DNA of 23,967 bases from Trichosphaerium sp. ATCC 40318. Taxonomy: Eukaryota; Discosea; Flabellinia; Trichosidae. The notes beneath the pieces were generated by a model. That model was not told where the DNA came from, searched no databases, and saw only the letters and a program-made list of their open reading frames with translations. This document shows positions 11,501 to 18,868 of the stretch, piece after piece. A program made the translations under genes and the position numbers. Where the stretch lies: contig JALMLS010000088.1 in NCBI GenBank assembly GCA_038496445.1, positions 1-23,967 of the forward strand, read 5' to 3'. The stretch's first letter is position 1; each line of letters opens with the position of its first letter.

Positions 11501-11952
11501 CTTTTTAGTATCTTCTACTGCTTTGATGTACTCTTCGTGTGTGATGCTTTGCGTGTTAAGTTTGTTTGTGATGTTTGGTTTGGTTTTTAGCCACTTGGGA
11601 GTTGTATTTGGGTTTGGAGAGCATTTTTGTAGGATTTCTTTCCACGTGTTTACAAAGATGTTCATTATCTCTTTTGGGTTTACGGTGTATTCTTCTGTGA
11701 TTGGATCTTGTAGTAGGTTGGTGTTCGATCTGTGTTTCCTTTGTAGTAGTTTGTCGAAGAAGGCTTTAGGGTCATTGTGGTATTTGTTAATGAGGTTTGA
11801 GACTCGTTTCTGTATTAGTTCCTTTTCTAGTGTTTCCGTTCTTTGGTTGACTAGTTTTGTGAGACGATTTTTTGCCCATTTGAGGTTTTTTGTGATTCTA
11901 TGTATATTGGTTGCGTAGTTAGGTAGCGGTGGCGGTTCAGTTTGGATGTTTT
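8504..11952 (-). CDS. ORF2, downstream part: reverse transcriptase, RNase H and CCHC finger
   Basis: Copies the element RNA at the nicked target. The open frame extends 11 codons into the inserted TIR element (to 11986); its own sequence begins at 11952. Positions below count from that artificial Met. RT signatures: HKKGQSKTNPKNYRPIALL (214-232), FVDISKAFDS with the first catalytic Asp (298), NGVRQGDVLSPLLF (353-366), and AYCDDLVF with the Asp pair 401-402, an unusual YCDD version of the YxDD box. RNase H: WTDGSK (D760), AAELEA (E798), FTDSKYV (D820), GNEEADTLAKE (D917), so the acidic tetrad is complete. A CCHC-type finger C-x2-C-x8-H-x4-C lies at 1038-1055. A lysine-rich tail follows. The missing N-terminal part is the endonuclease ORF at 12991-14607. 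Confidence 0.95.
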
Positions 11953-12990
11953 CAGGGCTGAAACTCAACAAGGCATTTTTGGACAATGCCTAGGCATTTT
12001 CATCAAATAATGCCTTATTTTTTACAAAAATGCCTAGTTTTTGCCTCATTCAAAAAGGCAAATACAGGGCAATGCCTTATTTTTTGCTCCAAAAATGCCT
12101 TATATTTGATGAAAAATGCTTGCATCTGGTACACAAGATTGCAATGGTTTTGCCTGCATATTTTTAGGAATTATGCCCTTCAAATTAGGGCATAACTCAT
12201 GCATCAATGCCTTATTTTGAAGGCAAAAAGTAAGCATTATCATAGTCTACAGTGCCTAATAAACCAGGGCATTTTCAGGTAATAACACAACTATTTATTT
12301 TATAATACAGTACACATACAATACACAAAACTCCTAAGTCCACATTTGAAAAAACCTTAAAGAAAATATGAGATGGTGTAGAAAAAAAAAAAAAAAAAAC
12401 TTACCTTGTAGTGTTAGAATTCCGCGGTCCTGGAAATATCGCGGAGTTCACTCCTACTACTGTTGTAGGTGAAATAGAGTGCTGCGGTTCGTTTGGCGGT
12501 GGTTTCGTCTAATTTCATAAATTACTAAGAGCGCTAGGTGCATATCTATATAAAACGTCAGTAGGTGATGTGAAAAAAAAAGTGTAAAAGTTGTTTGACT
12601 GTTACTTACCTTAAACCACTTCCTTAATGTGATCAGTCCTATGATATAGTATAGGCAATGCCTTATATATGAATTAAAATACAAGGCATATATTGCTTAA
12701 AAAAATAAGGTATAATAAAGGCATAAAGTACTTGCAATACAGGGCATTACTTGATTTTATGCAATGCCAAAAAATGCAATACAAGGCATTACCTGATTTC
12801 ATGCAATGCCAAAAGATGCCCAAAAATGCCTGGTATTAATGCCTTTTTGATGAAGGCATTGCCTTTTTGTAAAAATGCCTTATTTTATTGGGCATTGCCA
12901 AATGCAAATGCCTTGATTTTGCCATCTAATGCCAAATGTTAGGAATATGCATCATTTTTTAAGGCAATGCCTAGCTGAGTTTCAGCCCTG
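11953..12990 (-). mobile_element. GGCATT-rich TIR element, copy 1 (1,038 bp), inserted in ORF2
   Basis: Bounded by perfect 15-bp inverted termini, CAGGGCTGAAACTCA and its complement, with TTT on both sides as a possible 3-bp duplication. Each arm of roughly 350 bp is crowded with GGCATT/AATGCC and AAGGCA motifs in both orientations. The core holds a poly(A/T) run and splice-like sequences (see the core feature of copy 2). No transposase is recognisable, so it is non-autonomous. It splits ORF2 between endonuclease and reverse transcriptase. Oriented opposite to copy 2, and close to 97 percent identical over the stretch I compared by eye. Confidence 0.9.
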
Positions 12991-14607
12991 TTTGGAGATA
13001 ATGGCAAGGGCTTTTGCTAGGGCTACCTCAGCTTTATTTAGCATTTTTGGTGTGAGTTTTTGATCATGTATGTCAATTTTCCTTATGTTTCTGAGGGTGA
13101 GGGATTTCGCTGCTTTGAGTTGTCTTAGTTTCTTGTCAGAGTATGTTTTCTTTCTATTCTTCTCGATTGTGCCAAGTTCTGATTCGCATTTTTCGTAAAT
13201 GTGTTTATTTATGAGTTTTACAAGGAGTGAGGCAGATGTATTGCCTTCTTGAGTTAGTTTTTGGAATTCTTTTTCGATTTGGGGCGTTGTGTCTATGTTG
13301 GCGATGAAGTTTGATTGGTTTTCGTCTTTTGAGTCGTATTTGATCGAGGGTTTCATCTGTGGGAGTGTTATTACTTCTTTATCGGTGTTTAAGTTTGCAA
13401 ATTTGTACGTGATTTTGACAGGGCGGTGGTCACTGTCTATCGCTGTATTGTGTATTATTCGGTTGTCAAGTACTTGGTGGTATAGTGACTTATTTGTGAG
13501 AAAGTAGTCAATTCTGGCTTTGGTTCTATAAAAGGAGTGTTCGTCTTGGTTGTCTGCTCCAAATCTAGAGTATGTTCTTTTATGTGGGTGTGTTTCTCTG
13601 AGGCTGCAGTGGAGGTTGTGTTCTTTGATGAGGTTGTCTAGTTCTTCATTTCTTGATGGTAAGAACGGTTCATTGTTTTTGTCTTTGCACCATCTGTCTA
13701 GTTCTTTGTCTAGTACTACATTGAAGTCTCCTCCTATGATGGTTTCTATGCTTTTCCCTTTATACTTGTTTTTTCTTGTTGCTATTATGTCTTTTAGTCT
13801 TTTGTAGAATTTTTTTGCTTCATTGGCTGTGCATGGGGCGTAGATGTTTACTACTAGCAGTGCTTTGCGCTTTATTACTAGTTCGGTGATTATGAAGCGC
13901 TTTTCTTTGTCATAGTACGTGTTTGTCACATGTTCCAAGAGATTGTTTTTCACGAGCGTAACAACCCCTTCTGAGGGGGCTGGGTCGTATCTCGTGTTGT
14001 TTGAGTCTTTTTTGATTGATTTTTCGATTTGCTCTTTAGTTTTTTTCTTTTTCCAGTTTACTCGCCTTCTATTGAATGCTTTTTGACGGCGTTCTTGTTT
14101 ATTAAGTATATTTATATATTCAGTGTATTCGTCTTTAAGTTTGTTAAAGGTCTTGTATCTATAGTCCTTTTGCTTTAGTCTTGGTTCCTGTATGAGTATT
14201 ATGTCAGCCTGGTGGTAGTTCATTTCTTTTTGGATGATTTCTGAGTTTTCTTTCCAACCGCCGTTTATATTTATCGACACGATGTTAATTCCTACTCCCT
14301 TGGCTTTCGTGGTTCTTTTGTTTGGTTTCTTTTTGTTTTGATGTACAGAGGGATTGTTCTGAGTATTAGGCTTAGGTTTGGTAGCTCTACGCTTGGCGAA
14401 CGTGTTGGCATGCTTTCCTGTTTGTTTGTGACGTTTTGGTTGTTTTTCTGTTATTTTCACTCTGTGCGCAAGAGAGACGTGTATTTCGGTAAGAACAGAG
14501 GTAATGGGTGCGTTACGTAGCTTGGTTGAGGCTCTAGTATTGTGTTTGCGCTGCCTGCTGTTATCCCTTACAACAGACGCACAAGGGGAAGGAACAAACT
14601 CAGACAT
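12991..14607 (-). CDS. ORF2, upstream part: APE-type endonuclease
   Basis: Nicks target DNA to prime reverse transcription. Starts MSEFVPSPCASV at 14607. After a basic region of about 100 residues come the apurinic-endonuclease-like motifs: VSININGG (Asn 113/115), LIQEPRL (catalytic Glu 141), VVNIYAP (Tyr 256), IGGDFNVVLD (Asp 294, Asn 296), and IDSDHRPVKI (Asp 393, His 394). All catalytic positions of the family are present. A lysine-rich linker leads to the insertion; the frame then runs three codons into the TIR element and stops at 12982. If TTT is a 3-bp duplication, removing the insert leaves this frame one base out of step with the RT frame; loss of one A from the A-run would explain it. 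Confidence 0.95.
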
Positions 14608-14666
14608 ATTTATGTATGGGTATACGAGGCGTTACAGATTTATTAGAGGAAGAGTACAATTGGGAA

Positions 14667-14831
14667 TTATTGTACTTCATCTTGAGGTAAGGCAATGTCA
14701 CCGCGTCTTGCTTTCTTGTTGGATCCTTCTTCTTTGTCTTCGCGTTTACGTTTGGCTTCAGCGGAGAGGTTGGTGTCTTTTGGTTGAGGAGGTTGTTCTG
14801 GCGCTGGTTTCTCTTCTTTTTCTTTTTCAGT
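14667..14831 (-). pseudogene. ORF1, 3' segment (acidic/basic tail)
   Basis: Continuation of ORF1 beyond TIR element copy 2. In one frame it encodes a charged tail, EKPAPEQPPQPKDTNLSAEA then KRKREDKEEG, ending with TAA at 14669-14667, 59 nt before the ORF2 start. In the other open frame it is lysine-rich and continues to a TGA at 14602-14600 that overlaps the ORF2 ATG. Excising the TIR element with one AGT copy joins both frames without a gap. Which frame is native is discussed under findings. Confidence 0.7.
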
Positions 14832-15868
14832 CAGGGCTGAAACTCAGCTAGGCATTGCCTTAAAAAATGATGCATATTCCTAACATTTGGCATCAAATGG
14901 CAAAATCAAGGCATTTGCATTTGGCATTGCCCAATAAAATAAGGCATTTTTACAAAAAGGCAATGCCTTCATCAAAAAGGCATTAAAACCAGGCATTTTT
15001 GGGCATTATTTGGCATTGCATAAAATCAGGTAATGCCCTGTATTGCATTTTTTGGCATTGCATAAAATCAAGTAATGCCCTGTATTGCAAGTACTTTATG
15101 CCTTTATTATGCTTTATTTTTTTAAGCATTATATGCCTTGTATTTTAATTCATATATAAGGCATTGCCTATACTATATCATAGGGACTGATCACATTAAG
15201 GAAGTGGTTTAAGGTAAGTAACAGTCAAACAACTTTTACACTTTTTTTTTCACATCACCTACTGACATTTTATATAGACAGGCACCTAGCGCTCTTAGTA
15301 ATTCATGAAATTAGACGAAACCACTGCCAAACGAACCGCAGCACCCTATTTCACCTACAACAGTAGTAGGAGTGAACTCCGCGATATTTCCAGGACCGCG
15401 GAATTCTAACACTACAAGGTAAGTTTTTTTTTTTTTTTTTTCCCCATCTCATATTTTCTTTAAAGTTTTTTCAAATGTGGACTTAGGAGTTTTGTGTATT
15501 GTATGTGTACTGTATTATAAAATAAATAGTTGTGTTATTACCTGAAAATGCCCTGGTTTATTAGGCACTATAGACTATGATAATGCTTTCTTTTTGCCTT
15601 TAAAATAAGGCATTGATGCATGAGTTATGCCCTAATTTGAAGGGCATAATTCTTAAAAATATGCAGGCAAAACCATTGCAATCTTGTGTACCAGATGCAA
15701 GCATTTTTCATCAAATATAAGGCATTTTTGGAGCAAAAAATAAGGCATTGCCCTGTATTTGCCTTTTTGAATGAGGCAAAAACTAGGCATTTTTGTAAAA
15801 AATAAGGCATTATTTGGATGAAAATGCCTAGGCATTGTCCAAAAATGCCTTGTTGAGTTTCAGCCCTG
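14832..15868 (+). mobile_element. GGCATT-rich TIR element, copy 2 (1,037 bp), inserted in ORF1
   Basis: Same 15-bp termini as copy 1 and opposite orientation. Flanked by AGT at 14829-14831 and 15869-15871. Removing the element and one AGT rejoins ORF1 in frame (GAA AAG AAC ACT GAA AAA GAA), so 3 bp is the duplication length. I count by eye about 22 GGCATT or AATGCC hexamers, about 13 in the left arm and 9 in the right, where chance would give well under two. A 3-bp duplication and crowded subterminal repeats recall CACTA/EnSpm or PIF/Harbinger elements, although the CAGGG terminus is closer to hAT; superfamily unresolved. Confidence 0.93.
15180..15530 (+). other. Spliced mini-gene-like core of the TIR element
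   Basis: Inside copy 2 and repeated in copy 1 (about 12300-12650, minus). AAG/GTAAGTAACAG at 15211-15224 starts a 64-nt intron-like stretch ending TATATAG at 15277. A 141-nt exon-like block follows, ending ACAAG at 15418. A second intron-like stretch, GTAAGTTTT with a long T run to ACTTAG, spans 15419-15486, and AATAAA sits at 15521-15526. The middle block has a short open frame (IRRNHRQTNRSTLFHLQQ in copy 1) that differs between copies, so coding is doubtful. It may be a transposase-gene remnant or a noncoding transcript; both are inference. Confidence 0.45.
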
Positions 15869-16277
15869 AGTGTTCTTTTCAGGTTCGTTTTCGTTTTCTT
15901 CTTCTTGTTCTTCGTCAACTTCCATGTGGTCGTAATCAGCCCAGAGAGGATTCTTGACGTCAACCTTGTCTTCGATAACAAGGAGTCTACGAGCATGGCA
16001 TCCTTGTTCAGCAGCTGTTTCGTTTGCGCTTTGTAGAAGTTAGTGGAAGGGTAGTTGAGTTGTGTTTTGGAGAGGGTTTTTTCGTACAAGTTTTGGACTT
16101 GTTTCATCAAGCCAGTAAGGAGGTTGGTAACACGAGCAAGTTTGTCCAGTTTCTTCTGGATGGCGTTCCTGTACTTGTCGTCAAGCTTCTTCTCATCGGT
16201 GTCGCGGTGTCGGTTGTTGAAGTAATCCCATTCCTTGTCGTACGGTACAGGACAGTTCTTGTAAAGGTTGCCTACAT
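15869..16277 (-). pseudogene. ORF1, middle segment with a frame change
   Basis: Lies between two nested elements. Reading from 16277, the frame continues from the RRM part: VGNLYKNCPVPYDKEWDYFN, then a helical region, LARVTNLLTGLMKQVQNLYE. Around 16000-16039 a second open frame begins, one base back, and encodes a more ordinary-looking acidic sequence (VDVKNPLWADYDHMEVDEEQ). The upstream frame also stays open to the insertion, but its codon choice (many ACG, AAG, TTG) is unlike the preceding part. A one-base deletion in this copy is the simplest reading. Confidence 0.7.
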
Positions 16278-16362
16278 CAGTAGTAAAATAGAAATGGGAA
16301 TTTTTAAGTAATCCACCCTGTTTTCCTATGGGAAAAGTAAACGGAAAAACTCTTCCTTAATT

Positions 16363-16501
16363 CCCATTGAATTTATATGAAATTCCGTAAGTATTACTCA
16401 TAGAATTCTTAGAATATTACTTTTGGAATTGCGTATGTATTTTATATAGAATTCTCTATGTATTCTTTATAGCATTTCTTAATGTATTTTTTGTAGATTT
16501 C
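16363..16501. repeat. Degenerate 23-bp tandem array, six units
   Basis: Units start near 16363, 16386, 16409, 16432, 16455 and 16479; five are 23 bp and one 24 bp. Most share a TATGTATT or AAGTATTAC core and end in GAATTC, GAATTG or ATTTC. Located in the left arm of the CAGTRG element; possible transposase-binding or satellite-seed sequence (inference). Confidence 0.65.
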
Positions 16502-17042
16502 AATAAAAAATACTTTATAAATTACACAAAATATTATTTAATACTTTGGTTCAGATTTAATGCAAAGTCATTTTATTTATTGATCATTACAAAATACAAA
16601 CATCCTAAATAATACGTACAAGTTAAATACATCGTGTTTTCATAAATGAAAGAAGTAATTTGATCACATTTGGTTTTGAGAGCCTGAACAATAATTAATG
16701 CGTTTGTAAATGCTAAATTAAGAACGCGTAGGGTTTTTTGATAAATTAAGTGGAAATAAGCTTTAAAAACAACGTACTTGGAGTTAATGCTTTAAATACA
16801 TTCTTTAATGGTGTAATAAGGCTGTTGCAATGCTTTAATCATCCTAAAACAGATAAGTAAGAGATATTTATGTTTAAGTGATTTTCCAAACCACCTAAAA
16901 CGCGTTCTCCGTTACTTTTTGGATTAACGCACTTTAACCTGTACCATTGGTTTTTTCACCTTTAATAATAGCATGTGGATATTGTTCGCTAGAAAAACCT
17001 ATGTACCTAAGGTGTTGATGGTTTTTTGCAAATATAAAACTA

Positions 17043-17109
17043 AACCCTAACCCTAACTTAATTTGTACTTTCATAAACCTCAACCCTAGCCCTAACCCTA
17101 ACCCTAACT
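17043..17109. repeat. Interstitial telomere-like CCCTAA repeats
   Basis: Two blocks of CCCTAA (TTAGGG on the minus strand): two units near 17044-17056 and three to four units, one of them CCCTAG, near 17083-17107. Each block is followed by similar sequence (CTTAATTTGTAC and CTAAATTAGTAC), so the blocks form a larger imperfect duplication. They lie within the CAGTRG element, not at a chromosome end. Confidence 0.85.
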
Positions 17110-17309
17110 AAATTAGTACATTATTTGGTGGATTTTGTACAATAATTCTGAAAATTCCGTATTTAAGGGAATATTATGGTAATCCTATCAAAAATCCTGC
17201 CATAAAAAAAAATAAAAATAAGAATTCTTCACAAATTACCTTAAAAATCCCTAAAACAAAGGAATTTAGTGGGATTTATATCCAAAATCCCGTTTTCATT
17301 TTACCACTG

Positions 17310-18215
17310 ATACATCGTGCTTGGTGTGAGGAGTTCATTCTTCATTTCTTCCTCAGTGTCGAAGGAGACGATGGCGAACCCTCTGCATACGTCGTTGAAG
17401 TACGAGCAGGCTGGAACGATTTGTTGCTTCTTGATTCTGTCGTTGAAGGCTTCGTAAAGGTTGTCGATGGTTCTTCTTATCGAAATGCGTGGGAGGTTTT
17501 CAATCGCCAAGGTTCTGTTTCCAAGAGGGTTGGTGGTGATGACGAGGTTGATGACGCAATCTGCAACACCAAGCGGACCAGTGTTTTTGTAGGCTTGGTT
17601 CCTGCCAATGTGATCCACAAAAACCATTTTACTGTAGGAGTTCTTGATCCATGAGGCAGTGATACATCTTGCCGTGCATTCGTGGGGGAGGAGGTGGTTG
17701 GAGTGTTGTTCTTCGACGATCTCTTCGGCGGTGAGGATTGGTACGTTTTGTCCTTGTTTGTAGCCACCGTTGCGTTGTATTCTGACAATAGCTGGGGAGA
17801 CATCTGAGACTGCGAAGGCTTCAGCGTTTTCTTCGCTTCGGTAGACTAGCTTGGCGAGGGTTTGAGCGTCTTCGAGATTGTGGAGGACAGCGTAGGTCAT
17901 GCCAATGTACTGGATGCCGCCGGTGAATCTTACAATTTTGATGTCACCTCTGATCGAATTGATGAAGACTTGTACTTCACATGGATCGTCCTTGTCATAC
18001 ATTACTACGAGAAGGGGGTAAAAGGAGCCTTTCTGCACAAATTCTTTGGTGTAGCGGTAAGTTCGAGGAGGTACGTGCGTGTCCTGGATCTTTTTCCTAA
18101 GGACTTGCGAGCAGATGACTGGGAGGTCTGTGTTGTTGGTCGTGGAGGTGATGATCTCAACAGAGTCTTCATCATCGCTGTCTAGGCCTGGAAGGTCGAG
18201 TTGTCTTGTTGTCAT
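17310..18215 (-). CDS. ORF1, 5' part with RRM domain (retrotransposon RNA-binding protein)
   Basis: Nucleic-acid-binding partner of ORF2. MTTRQLDLPGLDSDDEDSVE at 18215 is the likely start, although the frame stays open upstream. A first globular region (YPLLVVMYDKDDPCEVQVFI to GGIQYIGMTYAVLHNLEDAQ) looks RRM-like in strand pattern. The second is a clear RRM: LAIENLP as RNP2, then about 45 residues to CRGFAIVSFDTEEEM as RNP1, with the aromatic in the usual place. Between them is a cysteine/histidine patch, HECTARCITAS. The frame reaches the CAGTRG element at 17309 and would stop three codons inside it. The downstream segments are 16277-15869 and 14831-14667. RRM-type ORF1 proteins are known from several LINE groups. 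Confidence 0.85.
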
Positions 18216-18793
18216 GTTCGATACTTGATACAATTTGTGTGTATTGACTTTACATGTTTGGTATGTTGCGAGGTATTTATTCGGAGGGTTTGTGGAGGGG
18301 ATGTACTGGTGGTTTACGTTTATCACGTGTTTGTAAGACTGTTTTAGAGATTTTATTTTACATTTTCGGAAAATTTGTTTATTTGGTTTTTTGTACACTT
18401 CATTGTCTTTCCGGGGTTCTTCTGAGGTGTTGTTTCCTGTTTTATTTTCTCGAGGTAAATTTTTAGTAAGGTACATAAAAAAGTAGGTAAATTTATCGGT
18501 TAAAGTTTTTTGCTTGTTTGGTTTTGCGCGGTGAGGTTGTGTAAGGATTTCTGGACGGTTCGAGGGGTTTACGTAGACGTTATGGGGTGTTACGGGGTGT
18601 TTGATATCAGAACATTCTTTAACTCTCTTTACGCTGTTTCTACCGACTGTGTGACGTACTTGTGGGTCTTTGTAGTGTACGGGGTCTTTCGACTGAGGTT
18701 GCAGTGTTGTAGCGCTTGGAGAGCTAATGATTGTTCTTTTTGGTATCAGTGTCAGGAAGAGGTGCCTTCCGGAAAGAAAAAGAAGTTTTTTTT
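18216..18793 (-). promoter_or_regulatory. Retrotransposon 5' region, open in the ORF1 frame
   Basis: The first 578 nt of the element. On the minus strand it begins with eight A residues then CTTCTTTTTC. The ORF1 frame has no stop through the whole region and even enters the flank (to 18818), encoding a K/N/P/T-rich low-complexity sequence. An in-frame ATG at 18476 (MYLTKNLPRENKTGNN) could start a longer ORF1. Alternatively it is the internal promoter and leader, with chance openness. Confidence 0.5.
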
Positions 18794-18800
18794 CTGATCT
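18794..18800. repeat. Target-site duplication, right copy (CTGATCT)
   Basis: Matches 8273-8279 exactly and marks the 5' end of the retrotransposon. Confidence 0.8.
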
Positions 18801-18868
18801 CAACGCTCTGTACACCAATTAAGCCTTTGGCAATTAAGCAAGAAGAAAACAAGTCTCAAAGTGCCAAC
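18801..18868 (+). promoter_or_regulatory. Right half of the split divergent promoter / alkaline phosphatase leader
   Basis: Only 68 bp remain between the retrotransposon's 5' end and the alkaline phosphatase ATG at 18869. Any promoter sequence further upstream was displaced by 10.5 kb, so this gene may now depend on sequence in the element. Confidence 0.45.

Larger units (their letters stand above)
16278..17309. mobile_element. Second TIR element (1,032 bp) inserted in ORF1; tandem array and telomere-like repeats
   Basis: Ends are CAGTAGTAAAAT on the left and the complement of CAGTGGTAAAAT on the right, with looser matching further in (GGGA boxes). AT flanks both sides. Removing the element plus one AT rejoins ORF1 in frame (ATG TAT GTA GGC AAC). 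The CAGTRG terminus and 2-bp duplication resemble Tc1/mariner elements, although their usual target is TA. No transposase is seen; one short minus-strand frame near 17030-16950 (YIGFSSEQYPHAIIKGEK) looks protein-like but is isolated. The interior is AT-rich and holds a 23-bp tandem array and CCCTAA repeats. Unrelated to the GGCATT-rich family. Confidence 0.85.
8280..18793 (-). mobile_element. Full-length non-LTR retrotransposon (ORF1 with RRM; ORF2 APE-RT-RNase H-CCHC) carrying three nested insertions
   Basis: Reads right to left: 5' region 18793-18216, ORF1 from 18215, ORF2 from 14607, stop at 8504, 3' region to 8280. It is 10,514 bp now and about 7.4 kb after subtracting the nested elements at 16278-17309, 14832-15868 and 11953-12990. 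No long terminal repeats are visible; it ends in a short TAAAG repeat rather than poly(A) and has 7-bp flanking duplications. The domain order, with RNase H behind the reverse transcriptase and a C-terminal CCHC finger, fits the I/ingi/L1-related groups of LINEs; I cannot assign the clade. Coding frames are mostly uninterrupted apart from the insertions, so the copy is probably not very old. It separates genes that were once head to head. Confidence 0.93.

Noticed and set aside
8571-11918. Long plus-strand open frames (163, 231, 208 and 153 codons) opposite the RT region
   Set aside because: They are rich in F, L, S and C, the expected mirror of a K/N-rich minus-strand gene, and show no domain; shadows of ORF2.
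11986-12195. Open frame MPRHFHQIMPYFLQKCLVFA inside the TIR element, also present in copy 2
   Set aside because: It simply translates the AATGCC-rich arm; no domain, and the repeats rather than selection explain the openness.
11953-12990. Inclusion of copy 1 as an intron or intein of ORF2
   Set aside because: Perfect inverted termini, a second copy elsewhere with its own AGT duplication, and a stop codon at the join show it is a transposon insertion.
14832-15868. CRISPR-like array because of the recurring GGCATT motif
   Set aside because: Spacing is irregular, motifs occur in both orientations, and the block has transposon termini and target duplications.
15625-16110. A 161-codon minus-strand frame
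   Set aside because: It is a join of the ORF1 middle segment with TIR element copy 2 sequence, not a gene of its own.
17043-17109. A chromosome end or telomere junction
   Set aside because: The CCCTAA blocks are only a few units long, lie inside a bounded TIR element, and coding sequence continues on both sides.
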